Below are positions 45,128 through 53,759 of a stretch of DNA of 64,000 nucleotides, in pieces (position 1 is the first letter of the stretch; each line of letters opens with the position of its first letter). Made by a program: the position numbers and the translations under genes. A model generated the notes under the pieces. It worked only from the letters and a program-made list of their open reading frames with translations, did no database searches and had not been told where the DNA came from. This DNA comes from Cognataquiflexum gelatinilyticum (GTDB lineage: Bacteria > Bacteroidota > Bacteroidia > Cytophagales > Cyclobacteriaceae). The stretch covers positions 310,001 through 374,000 of the forward strand of contig NZ_JANAEZ010000001.1 in NCBI RefSeq assembly GCF_024813435.1. Reading direction: 5' to 3'.

Positions 45128-45238
45128 TTACGAAATCTTAATCTCCTCCTCCGTCAAACCATAAAGCTGATAAACCAATTGGTCGATTTGGTTTCCTAGG
45201 CAGGTAGTGAGTGGCAAAGGATTTCTAGGGACTTTCAT
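45128..45238 (-). pseudogene. C-terminal remnant of a type II/IIG restriction-modification protein
   Basis: A 36-codon minus-strand frame includes GNQIDQLVYQLYGLTEEEIK and ends two codons later. The pattern IDxLVYxLYGLTEEEI is, to my knowledge, the hallmark C-terminus of TaqI/Eco57I-like specificity domains in restriction enzymes and N6-adenine methyltransferases. Nothing of the catalytic part remains, so it is a stump. It marks a past defence locus beside the two zinc-ribbon genes. Confidence 0.65.
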
Positions 45239-45371
45239 CTACAATTATGTTTTCTTTTTCAGGGGATTAAGATAAGTTTTTAAGGTGGAAAGGCATTATA
45301 GTCTTAGGACAATTCTGAATTAAAAAGTTAAAATTCTGAATTCTTTGCGACCATTGCTGTCAATGGCTTAA

Positions 45372-45410
45372 GAATGAGAAGATTTCTCTCTGCGTTCGAA
45401 ATGACAAGGG
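45372..45410 (+). repeat. Dispersed intergenic repeat (..GCGTTCGAAATGACAAGG)
   Basis: GAATGAGAAGATTTCTCTCT followed by GCGTTCGAAATGACAAGG is a sequence type that I recall as frequent between genes in Bacteroidota. Only one copy is in this window. Confidence 0.4.
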
Positions 45411-45502
45411 AAAGTTTTTCCTCTTTTCATCCTTGTTTTTGATGCTCCCGTCCTTGTGTTCTGCCTCCTCCGGGGTAAAAGAATAGAATCCCTTTGCCCC
45501 CC

Positions 45503-45530
45503 TTTGCGAAACCTTCGCGTGCATTGCGGT
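45503..45530 (+). repeat. Dispersed repeat (CTTTGCGAAACCTTCGCG), copy 1
   Basis: CTTTGCGAAACCTTCGCG plus CATTGCGG matches the copy at 52355-52382. GCGAA/TTCGC can form a small hairpin. A partial relative (CTTTGCGACCATTGC) lies at 45343-45357. Confidence 0.6.
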
Positions 45531-45667
45531 TAAAAATCAACATCCTCCCAGAACCATGTGGTTTAGGATCAATCCTTCTTCCAAGGCCATTATATGGAAC
45601 AGATTTTTTCGTGATACTTTCGTGAACATTTCAGTTTACTTTTATTGGAATTTATAACTAGTCAATT

Positions 45668-46366
45668 ATGAAAAAGGTATTGGTAGTCGAAGATGATCCA
45701 AATATCAGCCAACTGATTCAGATCCACCTCAAGGATTTGGGTTATCAGATTCAGGTAGCCAACAATGGCCGTTTAGGCTATGAATCTGCTTCCTCGGGGC
45801 AGTTTGACCTGATGATATTGGATATCATGCTTCCCGAAATGGACGGGTTGAGCATTTGCCAAAAGCTCAGGGCCTTGGACAATTTCACCCCCATCCTGAT
45901 GATTACAGCCAAATCTGAAGAAATTGACAAAGTGATAGGCTTGGAATCGGGTGCGGATGATTACATCACCAAACCATTCAAAATCAGGGAATTTATCGCC
46001 CGGGTCAAAGCCATAATGAGAAGGCAAGACCAATTTGTCCTGCTGAGCAATAAAAATGAAGATGCCGTCAGGTTTGAAAACCTGGAAATAGATGAAAAAA
46101 GAAGGAAGGTCCTTTTGAACCAAAAAAGGATTGACCTTACCCCAAAGGAGTTTGACCTGATCATGCTTTTGGCCAAAAGTCCGGGAAGAAGTTACAGCAG
46201 GTCGGAATTGTTGGAGCTGATTTGGGGATATGACTTCAGCGGCTATGAACACACCGTCAACGCCCACATCAACCGGCTGAGGTCCAAGATCGAAGTCGAT
46301 GCCAACAACCCAAGGTTTATCCTGACCACTTGGGGGATAGGTTACCGCTTCAATGACGAATGGTAA
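45668..46366 (+). CDS. OmpR/PhoB family response regulator
   Basis: The receiver domain has VVEDD (acidic pocket), phospho-acceptor D52 in LDIMLPEMDG and ITKPFK. A C-terminal winged helix (RKVLLNQKRIDLTPKEFDLI to GIGYRFNDEW) binds DNA. At 232 residues it is standard. The cognate kinase gene overlaps it by 14 bp. The signal sensed is unknown. Confidence 0.95.
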   Translation: MKKVLVVEDDPNISQLIQIHLKDLGYQIQVANNGRLGYESASSGQFDLMILDIMLPEMDGLSICQKLRALDNFTPILMITAKSEEIDKVIGLESGADDYITKPFKIREFIARVKAIMRRQDQFVLLSNKNEDAVRFENLEIDEKRRKVLLNQKRIDLTPKEFDLIMLLAKSPGRSYSRSELLELIWGYDFSGYEHTVNAHINRLRSKIEVDANNPRFILTTWGIGYRFNDEW

Positions 46367-47861
46367 ACACTTGCCGAGACTAAAACATGATTTTATGAAA
46401 AGTTTTTATTGGAGAATTTCTGTAGTGATTACACTCGTCATGATGGTGGTCGGCTTTGCCTACATCATCATTACCACGATCGCTTCCAAAAATTATTTTC
46501 TCGAAACCACCCAAAAGCTCAACGCTTCCATCGCGGATTACCTGATCAAAGAAGCGCCTCCCTTCAAAAACGGCGAGGTAAATGAAGAAGCATTGGGAGT
46601 CATCATGCATTCCATGATGGCCGTCAATCCGAGTATTGAGGTTTACCTTTTGGATCCGGAAGGCGAGATCCTCTCATTTGTAGTTTTGGATTCCAAGGTC
46701 AAGCTCAAAAGAGTCGATATCGAACCTGTCCGGGAATTTATCCAAACCAAAGGCTCAGAATTCATCCTTGGCGATGATCCGAGGTCCAATGGATATCAGA
46801 CCATTTTCTCTGCAACAGAAGTGACCGAAAACGGAAAATTATTGGGCTATGTCTACATCACCTTGGCCAGTGAAAAGTTTGAGGAGGCCGCCGCGGGACT
46901 GTTGGGCAGTTATTGGCTGAAGCTGACCCTGAAGTCATTTATAGTGACCATGGTAGTAGCCTTATTGATCGCCTTGCTTTTGACTATCCTGCTTACAAAA
47001 AACCTGAGAGAAATAGTTGCCACAGTCCGGAAGTTTAAAGACGGAGATTTGGAAGCAAGAATTCCTGAGAAAATGACCAATTCAGAATTATCGGTATTGG
47101 CCTCTACTTTCAACCAAATGGCCGACAATATCCTCCACCATATGGATGAATTGAAAAAAGTGGACAGCCTGAGAAGGGAATTGATCGCCAATGTGTCCCA
47201 TGACCTCCGCAATCCTTTGGCAGTAATCAACGGATACGTTGAAACCATGATGATCAAAGGCGATCAGATCACAGAAGCTGAAAGAGATCAATACCTGAAA
47301 ATAATCTCTGATTCCTCAGACCGGCTTACCAAATTGGTCGCGGATTTATTTGAGTTGTCAAAGCTGGAATCCGGTCAGATGCAGTTAAAACTGGAGCCCT
47401 TTAGGATTCAGGAATTGCTTTTTGATGCCTGTCTGAAATTTGAACTTTTGGCCAAAGCGAAAAAAATAGACCTTGTTGCAGACATTTCGCCCTCACTCCC
47501 TGTGGTGGAAGCTGATCTTTATTTATTGGACAGGGTGATCCAAAACCTGATTGACAATGCCGTCAAATATGCTCCCGAAAACGGAAAGATTACCCTCAAA
47601 GCTTTTTATTGTCAGACTACCTACAAAGTCTGTGTGAGTATCAAAAATACAGGATCGGGAATACCACAAAAGGATTTGGATTCACTTTTTGAAAGGTATT
47701 ACATGGTCGATAGGGACAAAAAAGGGATTGAAGGATCAGGCTTGGGATTGGCCATTGTGAAAAAAATATTGGAGGTCCATGATTCCACCATTCAGGTCTT
47801 TTCTGATTCTTCCACCTTTACGGAATTTGTTTTTGAGCTTGATCCGATGCAGTCTAATTAA
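46353..47861 (+). CDS. Membrane sensor histidine kinase
   Basis: Two membrane helices (ISVVITLVMMVVGFAYIIIT and SFIVTMVVALLIALLLTILL) bracket a periplasmic sensor. A HAMP linker follows (KNLREIVATVRKFKDGDLEA), then HisKA with the phospho-His in ANVSHDLRNPLAVINGY and an HATPase (LIDNAVKYA, GSGLGLAIVKKILE). The start at 46353 overlaps the regulator gene; the ATG at 46395 (MKSFYWRISVV) would give a shorter cytoplasmic N-terminus and is possible. It forms an OmpR-type two-component system with the preceding gene. Confidence 0.93.
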   Translation: MTNGKHLPRLKHDFMKSFYWRISVVITLVMMVVGFAYIIITTIASKNYFLETTQKLNASIADYLIKEAPPFKNGEVNEEALGVIMHSMMAVNPSIEVYLLDPEGEILSFVVLDSKVKLKRVDIEPVREFIQTKGSEFILGDDPRSNGYQTIFSATEVTENGKLLGYVYITLASEKFEEAAAGLLGSYWLKLTLKSFIVTMVVALLIALLLTILLTKNLREIVATVRKFKDGDLEARIPEKMTNSELSVLASTFNQMADNILHHMDELKKVDSLRRELIANVSHDLRNPLAVINGYVETMMIKGDQITEAERDQYLKIISDSSDRLTKLVADLFELSKLESGQMQLKLEPFRIQELLFDACLKFELLAKAKKIDLVADISPSLPVVEADLYLLDRVIQNLIDNAVKYAPENGKITLKAFYCQTTYKVCVSIKNTGSGIPQKDLDSLFERYYMVDRDKKGIEGSGLGLAIVKKILEVHDSTIQVFSDSSTFTEFVFELDPMQSN

Positions 47862-48142
47862 TAGGGAAGAAATCTCCTTGACCATCCACCTTCATGGCCA
47901 AATATTCTATGAATCTTCATTAATAAAGTAATGATGGAAGAAGCTAAAGGATGGTCATCAATAGTAACTGCTTTGGATGTTGAACTGATTGATTGCTTCG
48001 AATATTTATCCGTACAGCGGTTCAAATTAAATTCTTTACCATGATTCCATGGGATCATTGTCCTTTTTGGTAAAGAAGGTCACAAAAAAAGGGGATGAAT
48101 AGTCAACCCCCATTTTTACAAATAAACAAACCAAACAAAATG
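47862..48142. other. Convergent intergenic region with nested hairpin
   Basis: This region contains a nested inverted repeat: TTTACCA/TGGTAAA enclose the near-palindrome TGATTCCATGGGATCA (48038-48075). Read on the minus strand, GGGG...CCCC followed by a T run at 48087-48117 may terminate the DM13 operon. No gene was found. Confidence 0.4.
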
Positions 48143-48583
48143 TTATTCCAATAAAGCATTTCCAAAAGGAATTGCCGCTGCGCCACACCAAATGATAGCA
48201 TGGGTAAACTTATCGTCTTTATTGCCCTGCAGTTCATAAAAATGTGCTCCCGGTCTATTGGCCAATCCAAGCAATTGGAAACTTCCGCCTTCATTCAATC
48301 GAAGAGAAGAGGCAGTGGAAAGGTAGACGGTGACAGTTCCTGTTGAAAACTTGGTCGTAAAATTATCACTCAGGGAAATGTAGAATTTTCCAGCTTGGTC
48401 TTTTACCAACTGAACGGTTCCTCTGGTCCCTGCTCCACTTTGATTGGAAAGGGTACCGCTTTTGAGTACTTCCAATGGCCCTGTGACCTCAACTGAATCA
48501 TCGGCCGGAACTTTGTCAGCTTTATCTTGACAAGAAAAAAGGCAGAATGTTGCCAATACCAAAATCATGCTTAGTTTTTTCAT
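48143..48583 (-). CDS. DM13 domain lipoprotein A
   Basis: A lipoprotein signal (ILVLATFCLFSCQ) gives a lipidated Cys near 18. The rest is one DM13 domain: the start SGTLSNQSGAGTRGTVQLV, the middle GTVTVYLSTASS, and the signature end IIWCGAAAIPFGNALL with the single conserved Cys. DM13 domains are predicted to have a redox role and relate to DOMON cytochrome domains. It is the last gene of a four-gene operon whose first gene is a paralogue. Confidence 0.85.
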   Translation of the reverse strand: MKKLSMILVLATFCLFSCQDKADKVPADDSVEVTGPLEVLKSGTLSNQSGAGTRGTVQLVKDQAGKFYISLSDNFTTKFSTGTVTVYLSTASSLRLNEGGSFQLLGLANRPGAHFYELQGNKDDKFTHAIIWCGAAAIPFGNALLE

Positions 48584-48594
48584 AATGATTGTGT

Positions 48595-49257
48595 TTAATT
48601 GTGGAAATCGGTCAGGCTTCTGAAAAGAATCCTGTCCCTTGAGTAAGTGATTTTATTTTTGCTTTTAAGTTGATTCATGACTGCAGTCACAGTCTGACGG
48701 CTAGTGTCAGCGAGTTTTGCGATATCTTCATGGGATAGCCATATTTTGAGCAGGGTTTCATCTCCGAATTTTTGTCCTGCTTTTTTGGCAAGGCTGAGGA
48801 GGGTTTCTTTGATCCGGTACGCTGCATCCTTGTTTAGCAGTCTTTGGTGTCTGAGGGCAAGCTTTTTCAAATCTTCCAAAACCAGATTGGAAAGTCCTGA
48901 GATGGAATTGAAAGGCTGTTCAATGGAGGTTTCTGAGAATTTGATAGCATGAACTTCAGTATTATCAGAAAGGGTAATGGCAGAATACCTGAAATGTATT
49001 CCGGGATGGAAGAGACTGTCCCATTCACCGAATATTTCACCCTCAGATTTGATATCATGGATGATCTCTTCACCTGATTGAGACAACTCACAGAGTTTGA
49101 CAAAGCCGCTTTTGACGATAAAAAGCCTGTTTGCCAAATCCCCCTGATGGAAGACTGTCTGGAATTTTTCCAATTTTCCGGAAGGCATAAACATCAAACC
49201 GACGGGGTTAATGTTTTTTCCGAAGGAATACCCCGAAACTATATTGCTGTTATTCAT
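48595..49257 (-). CDS. Crp/Fnr family transcriptional regulator with full HTH
   Basis: The 220-residue protein has an N-terminal barrel (FQTVFHQGDLANRLFIVKSG), a dimer helix and a longer winged helix-turn-helix (ISHEDIAKLADTSRQTVTA read as LSHEDIAKLADTSRQTV). It differs from the four short Crp/Fnr proteins in this window, which end in IASYLGIT. No FNR-type cysteine cluster is present. The start overlaps the upstream porin-like gene stop by 4 bp. It likely autoregulates the DM13 operon. Confidence 0.92.
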   Translation of the reverse strand: MNNSNIVSGYSFGKNINPVGLMFMPSGKLEKFQTVFHQGDLANRLFIVKSGFVKLCELSQSGEEIIHDIKSEGEIFGEWDSLFHPGIHFRYSAITLSDNTEVHAIKFSETSIEQPFNSISGLSNLVLEDLKKLALRHQRLLNKDAAYRIKETLLSLAKKAGQKFGDETLLKIWLSHEDIAKLADTSRQTVTAVMNQLKSKNKITYSRDRILFRSLTDFHN

Positions 49258-50123
49258 TTGGCCGTAGGTTTGAGGTTATAATAGATCCCGAGAGTAAAGA
49301 CTCCACCTGAATAGATGTTTTTTCTTTGGAACAAGAGGTCGTTGAAATTTCGGTAATTGAGATTGAGATGGAATTCCTTGTAGACCGGCACACTCGCACC
49401 AATGCTGTAACTGGTGTATTCAGTTCCATCCCCCCTTACAAAATCCGTCACCTCTGTAATCTCATCTACAGAAGTAAGTCCATTCAGCCTGGCATTGACC
49501 CAAACCTTATCAAAGAACTTGTAGCCAAACTCCACTCCTACGGCCATCTGATCACTAAAAGAGATCCCGTCATACTGCGTTCTATAATTATAGGACCCAA
49601 ATAAAGAACCATAAAACGGAAAGTCTCCCAAAGCAAAAGAAGTGGCCAAAGTGGTCCAAACATTGAATTCTCCGTCACCACTTGGAAGGTTGATCCTTTC
49701 AAAATCATTGACAGTGCTGTTGGCAAAATTATTGGCCCTACCGGTTGGAATTTCAGGAGCGACACTGATGGCCAATGGCAGGATTTTTTTCAATAAGGAA
49801 TGTTTGAATTCCAGTCTAAGGTCTCCAAGTCCGGAAACAGTTTCAGTGGTTTCAAAACCGTTGAAGTTTTGAAGGGGCAGATTGGCAATCACCGTGAATT
49901 TGTCGGTCACCCCATACTCTCCATAAAAGACTATACTTTGCTGATGAAACCTATTGGTGAGGAGTTTTTCCCCTTCAAGCGTGAAGTAATCTTTGGAATT
50001 GAATGTCGAAAAGGATGTTTGGAAAAAACCTTCACCTTTTGATTTGGTCCATCCACTTTGCCCGTCCACCTCTTGAACCACAAAAAACAGTGCTGCTATC
50101 TGTAAGAATTTTAGATTTTTCAT
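49254..50123 (-). CDS. Outer-membrane transporter-like beta-barrel protein
   Basis: The preferred ATG at 50123 opens a signal peptide (FLQIAALFFVVQEVDGQ). The mature protein has many amphipathic strands (KFTVIANLPLQNF, LGDLRLEFKHSLLK, EFNVWTTLATSFALG, MAVGVEFGYKF), as in outer-membrane solute-transport families. A longer frame to 50222 lacks a signal. The operon order is DM13 (50617-50174), this gene, Crp/Fnr, DM13. Confidence 0.82.
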   Translation of the reverse strand: MKNLKFLQIAALFFVVQEVDGQSGWTKSKGEGFFQTSFSTFNSKDYFTLEGEKLLTNRFHQQSIVFYGEYGVTDKFTVIANLPLQNFNGFETTETVSGLGDLRLEFKHSLLKKILPLAISVAPEIPTGRANNFANSTVNDFERINLPSGDGEFNVWTTLATSFALGDFPFYGSLFGSYNYRTQYDGISFSDQMAVGVEFGYKFFDKVWVNARLNGLTSVDEITEVTDFVRGDGTEYTSYSIGASVPVYKEFHLNLNYRNFNDLLFQRKNIYSGGVFTLGIYYNLKPTAK

Positions 50124-50173
50124 GATTGGAGCTTTAAACATCCCGGAAATTCCGGGATGTCGGTGAAGAGTGA

Positions 50174-50617
50174 TTATTGCAACCTTGCATTTCCAAACGG
50201 AATACCCACTGATCCACACCAAAGGATAACATGGGTATATTTAGCCAAATCAGTTCCTGTCGGGATTTTAAAGAAGTTTTCACCGGCATTTCTAACAGGT
50301 CCCACCAGTAATAGATTGGGATTGCCATTCGCCGGATCAGGCGTGAAAGTGTCAGATGTTGACAGGTAAACTGTGACTGTACCCGTACCTAAGGCAGTTC
50401 TGAAGGCATTGTTGAAACTCAAAAATACTGTCCCTTTGGTATCTGTACCGATAGATGCTGCGCCTGCGCTTCCGGCACCGTTTTGGTCAACGAATGTACC
50501 CATGCGAAGAACGCTCAAAGTGCCATCAGGCAATGCTGAATCGATAATTACCGGCTCGGTATCTTCAGAACAGGCAGCAAAAATGACGACAAACAAGAAT
50601 AAGATTAGTTTTTTCAT
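50174..50617 (-). CDS. DM13 domain lipoprotein B
   Basis: A signal peptide with lipobox (FLFVVIFAACSEDTE) places the lipid Cys near 16. The DM13 domain has LRMGTFVDQNGAGSAGAASI, GTVTVYLSTSDTF and VILWCGSVGIPFGNARL. It resembles lipoprotein A across the whole domain, so the two arose by duplication. It heads the four-gene operon. The single conserved Cys in the WCG motif may bind a redox cofactor; this is inference. Confidence 0.85.
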   Translation of the reverse strand: MKKLILFLFVVIFAACSEDTEPVIIDSALPDGTLSVLRMGTFVDQNGAGSAGAASIGTDTKGTVFLSFNNAFRTALGTGTVTVYLSTSDTFTPDPANGNPNLLLVGPVRNAGENFFKIPTGTDLAKYTHVILWCGSVGIPFGNARLQ

Positions 50618-50847
50618 AATAGATGTGATTTTGTTTGAGTCAAAATTGCCTTTGAATTATCACAAAAAAATCACGAAAAAGTAAAGGTTCTTTGATTGAA
50701 AAAAACCATGAAAAACAAGTTTAGCCTATTTGTTTGAGTTCTTTCCATACTTCGTAAATCCTTAGAGTCATTTGAGATAAAAAAAATGCCATCTGAAATA
50801 ATAAAACATTTAAATTTCAGGAAATATAAAAGCCCCCCACCTTACCC

Positions 50848-52221
50848 ATGAAAAAGAAAATCGGTTATTCAATCCTTCTGATCCTAATCGCCGGTTTGGG
50901 CTACGGGATCAACTATGCCTGGAAATCATTTCCACTTGTCAGTTCTTATGGATCAAAGATCATGTGCAGCTGTATTTTCCTTGCGGAACGGGACGAAAAT
51001 TCGGTAATGAGTCAGGAATTGAGGGCATTCCCGATCAGCTTGGGAGATTTTGAAGTAGACAGAGAAGGAAAAAAAGTAACGGGATCTGTTTTTGGTTTGG
51101 CCAAAAGAGTAGCCATCTATCGCGAAGGCCAGGGCTGTACTTTGTTGTCCGGAATGGAGGAAGAGGAAGTCCGAAATCAGGTTTATTATGAAGTAGCCAA
51201 ACCCTATTGGAGTCAAGATACCGTGAGTTGGCCAAACGGCAACAGGCTCAACGATTCGATCCTGAACCTTCCCCAATACAAAAAAATCCAGGATTTGATT
51301 GATATTGAATTTGAAGATTCTGTCAAGAAGACCCATCTGACCCACATGATTGTCGTCCTACACCAAGGACTATTGGTGGCCGAGGGCTATGGCAATGACC
51401 ATAATATAAAGACCAAACATACAAGTTGGTCTATGGGGAAAAGCATCATCAGTAACCTCGTCGGCCTTCAGGTAGACAAGGGTATTATGGATTTGGAACA
51501 AAACAACCTACTTCCTGATTGGACAGATGAAAGAAGTAAAATCAATCTCCAAAACATGCTTAAGGCCACCAACGGACTGGATTGGGTGGAAGATTACGGC
51601 GGTGTTTCAGACGCGACAAATATGCTTTTTCTCAAACCTGATGCCGCAGCTGTAGCCGCTTCCAAGCCATTGAAGTACGAACCGGGCACATACTTTTACT
51701 ACTCAAGCGGGACAACCAACATCATGTCCAAGATTCTCCGCAACCAACTTGGAGAAGAAAATTACCAGCGTTTGCCTTATGAAGGATTGTTTTACAAAAT
51801 AGGCATGCACAACACCGTCATGGAAAAAGATGCCTCCGGCACCTTCGTGGGTTCTTCCTTTGTATTTGCCCCGGGAAGGGATTTTGCGAGATTGGGTTTG
51901 CTGATGTTGGGTAAAGGAAACTGGCTTGGCGAACAGATTCTATCGGAAGATTGGGTGAAATTTGCGACCACACCGGCTACTGCCGCTCCTATGGGAGAAT
52001 ATGGCGCACAATGGTGGCTCAATGCCGGCAATCCTAGCCGTCCTGAGGAAAAGAAATTCCCAAGTCTACCCAATGATGCTTTTTATGCCGGAGGATTTGA
52101 AGGGCAATGGATTTTGGTGATTCCATCAAAAGATTTGGTGATTGTCCGTCTTGGTTTTACCCCAAAAGGAGAATTCAGTATGGATAAATTTGCTTCTGAT
52201 GTGATCGCTTTACTTCCCTAG
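50848..52221 (+). CDS. Serine hydrolase of beta-lactamase / class C family
   Basis: An N-terminal hydrophobic segment (IGYSILLILIAGLGYGINYA) anchors or exports the protein. The domain has nucleophile S195 and K198 in SMGK (SxxK) and YSSGTTN as the second motif. Such proteins act as beta-lactamases, D,D-peptidases or esterases in the periplasm; the substrate cannot be told. At 457 residues it has an extra 150-residue N-terminal part. No promoter was identified. Confidence 0.9.
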   Translation: MKKKIGYSILLILIAGLGYGINYAWKSFPLVSSYGSKIMCSCIFLAERDENSVMSQELRAFPISLGDFEVDREGKKVTGSVFGLAKRVAIYREGQGCTLLSGMEEEEVRNQVYYEVAKPYWSQDTVSWPNGNRLNDSILNLPQYKKIQDLIDIEFEDSVKKTHLTHMIVVLHQGLLVAEGYGNDHNIKTKHTSWSMGKSIISNLVGLQVDKGIMDLEQNNLLPDWTDERSKINLQNMLKATNGLDWVEDYGGVSDATNMLFLKPDAAAVAASKPLKYEPGTYFYYSSGTTNIMSKILRNQLGEENYQRLPYEGLFYKIGMHNTVMEKDASGTFVGSSFVFAPGRDFARLGLLMLGKGNWLGEQILSEDWVKFATTPATAAPMGEYGAQWWLNAGNPSRPEEKKFPSLPNDAFYAGGFEGQWILVIPSKDLVIVRLGFTPKGEFSMDKFASDVIALLP

Positions 52222-52299
52222 AAAGAGGGGAATTAGAATTAGAAATAAAATCCTTTGTCATCCTTAGGGAGCCATTAATGAAGGATCTTTGGAGAAAAT

Positions 52300-52323
52300 A
52301 TCCTGCTTCTGGAGAAGCAGGAT
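52300..52323. repeat. Perfect inverted repeat between convergent genes
   Basis: ATCCTGCTTCT and AGAAGCAGGAT pair perfectly (11 bp) around GG. There is no T run. It may slow transcription between the two converging genes. Confidence 0.5.
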
Positions 52324-52354
52324 AACGGGGAAACGAACATCTTCCCATTGCGGA

Positions 52355-52382
52355 CTTTGCGAAACCTTCGCGACCATTGCGG
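52355..52382 (+). repeat. Dispersed repeat (CTTTGCGAAACCTTCGCG), copy 2
   Basis: CTTTGCGAAACCTTCGCG plus ACCATTGCGG matches the copy at 45503-45530 with small changes. It lies in the convergent intergenic region. Confidence 0.6.
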
Positions 52383-52402
52383 CAGAAATTAACCTGAAAT
52401 CC

Positions 52403-52436
52403 AAAAAAAAGGGATAAAGCCAAAAGCCTTATCCCT
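52403..52436 (-). terminator. Intrinsic terminator of the TIG lipoprotein gene
   Basis: On the minus strand AGGGATAA pairs with TTATCCCT, followed by eight T. It lies 25 bp after the stop of the 52461-53603 gene. Confidence 0.8.
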
Positions 52437-52460
52437 GATTGGTTGAAAGAAAAGCTATAA

Positions 52461-53603
52461 TTAAGGGTCAATGATCACTTGTCCGATTTGTCCTGTTGAA
52501 AGATTGCAGGTATTGATCAGCGAAAGTTGATAGGTACAGTTGGCGTTCATCTGTGACAGGGGAATAAGGATTGTTAGCTCTGTGCCCTCAACATTCGATA
52601 CTGGTCCGATGGTGGCCATGGGGCATCCCGCACTATTGGTACTGATAAATCTTGCTTCTTTGTACCAATTCAACCCTTTGCCCTTGATTTTGATTTCAGG
52701 ATTTCCCGCGGCACTTTTTGAAGCTCTTTGTGTAGCTAAAGACTCTATACTTTGATCAGGGAATGAGCCGACAGGATAAGAAAACTTCTCTGACTGGATT
52801 GAGGTACCTTCTATACTTGCAACAAAATCCATCATTTTTGAGAATCTGCCGGTCCTGATTGGATCAGGTGTACATTCTCCTGAAGCCATTGTAATTGGGA
52901 TTGTAAAACTATAACCATTGGAACAGGTGGCAATTGGCGGATCTGTTTTGATCAGGGGAATATTTTCAGAACCTATGGCAAGTTTCATTTTGGCATCCAT
53001 TCCTGAAGCCGATCCAAACATTCCCAAACCACCAATGCTGATCACATTGTTGGATTGCTTGCCAGGTATGATACCTGAGCCTTTGAATCCCGAATTACTG
53101 ATACAGACTTCATTGATAAACGGCTTTCCGAGAAGTTTCACCTGCGGGCTGACGACGGTTTTGCCAGCTACCGTTATGCTAAGATTTGGATTATATACTC
53201 CACAAGGTTTGTTATTGGCATTTTGAGAGGCTGGGACATAAGGAATTCTTACCGTCAGGGAAGTAGTAGTAGCGCTGATAACAGTTGCTTTTCTCCATCC
53301 AAGTGAATCTGTCCTGTTGGTTAACGCACAGTTACCAAAAGATTGGGACTCTCCTTTGAGCCACACAAAGTTATCCTCAGTCTTGGTACTAAATCCTGTT
53401 CCTTTGATGGTGATATCTTCCCCCCAAAATACATACTCAGGAGAGGTTTCTGTGATTTCTAGCTTGGTGGTAGGCTGAGGGTTGGGATTGTTTACATTGT
53501 TTGGTCCCTCCTCCTCAGAACAAGCAATTGAACCTAAAATCAGGGCGAAAAGCAGCTGCCTTAAGAGGATTTTTTTGAAATATGGGAAGATAATTTTTCT
53601 CAT
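52461..53603 (-). CDS. Hypothetical IPT/TIG-domain lipoprotein
   Basis: A lipoprotein signal (LLFALILGSIACSEE) precedes tandem IPT/TIG-like immunoglobulin folds: ITETSPEYVFWGEDITIKGT resembles a first TIG strand pair, and PEIKIKGKGLNWYKEARFI a later one. No catalytic residues are visible. It is probably an outer-membrane-anchored binding or structural protein. The promoter is not identified; a terminator follows. Confidence 0.72.
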   Translation of the reverse strand: MRKIIFPYFKKILLRQLLFALILGSIACSEEEGPNNVNNPNPQPTTKLEITETSPEYVFWGEDITIKGTGFSTKTEDNFVWLKGESQSFGNCALTNRTDSLGWRKATVISATTTSLTVRIPYVPASQNANNKPCGVYNPNLSITVAGKTVVSPQVKLLGKPFINEVCISNSGFKGSGIIPGKQSNNVISIGGLGMFGSASGMDAKMKLAIGSENIPLIKTDPPIATCSNGYSFTIPITMASGECTPDPIRTGRFSKMMDFVASIEGTSIQSEKFSYPVGSFPDQSIESLATQRASKSAAGNPEIKIKGKGLNWYKEARFISTNSAGCPMATIGPVSNVEGTELTILIPLSQMNANCTYQLSLINTCNLSTGQIGQVIIDP

Positions 53604-53759
53604 AACTGATTAAGTTAAATGATGGAAATATTCTAAAAACTTTAATAGACAGCCTGTCAATACTTCAACCTGACTGATTTGCATAAAGTAAAGGTGCAGA
53701 ATCGGGTTACAACCCACAATACCCTAATAGGGTGATAAAAATCTTAGAGAATCAAAAAA

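Larger units (their letters stand above)
45080..45667. other. Intergenic region with gene remnant and dispersed repeats
   Basis: This 590-bp region holds a decayed restriction-modification tail (45128-45238) and fragments of dispersed repeats: GCGTTCGAAATGACAAGG within 45372-45410 and CTTTGCGAAACCTTCGCG at 45503-45520. The right end carries the promoter region of the OmpR gene, but no clear element was found. Confidence 0.6.

Noticed and set aside
48038..48075. Nested hairpin as an attC or recombination site
   Set aside because: There is no integrase, no repeat partner and no cassette structure nearby.
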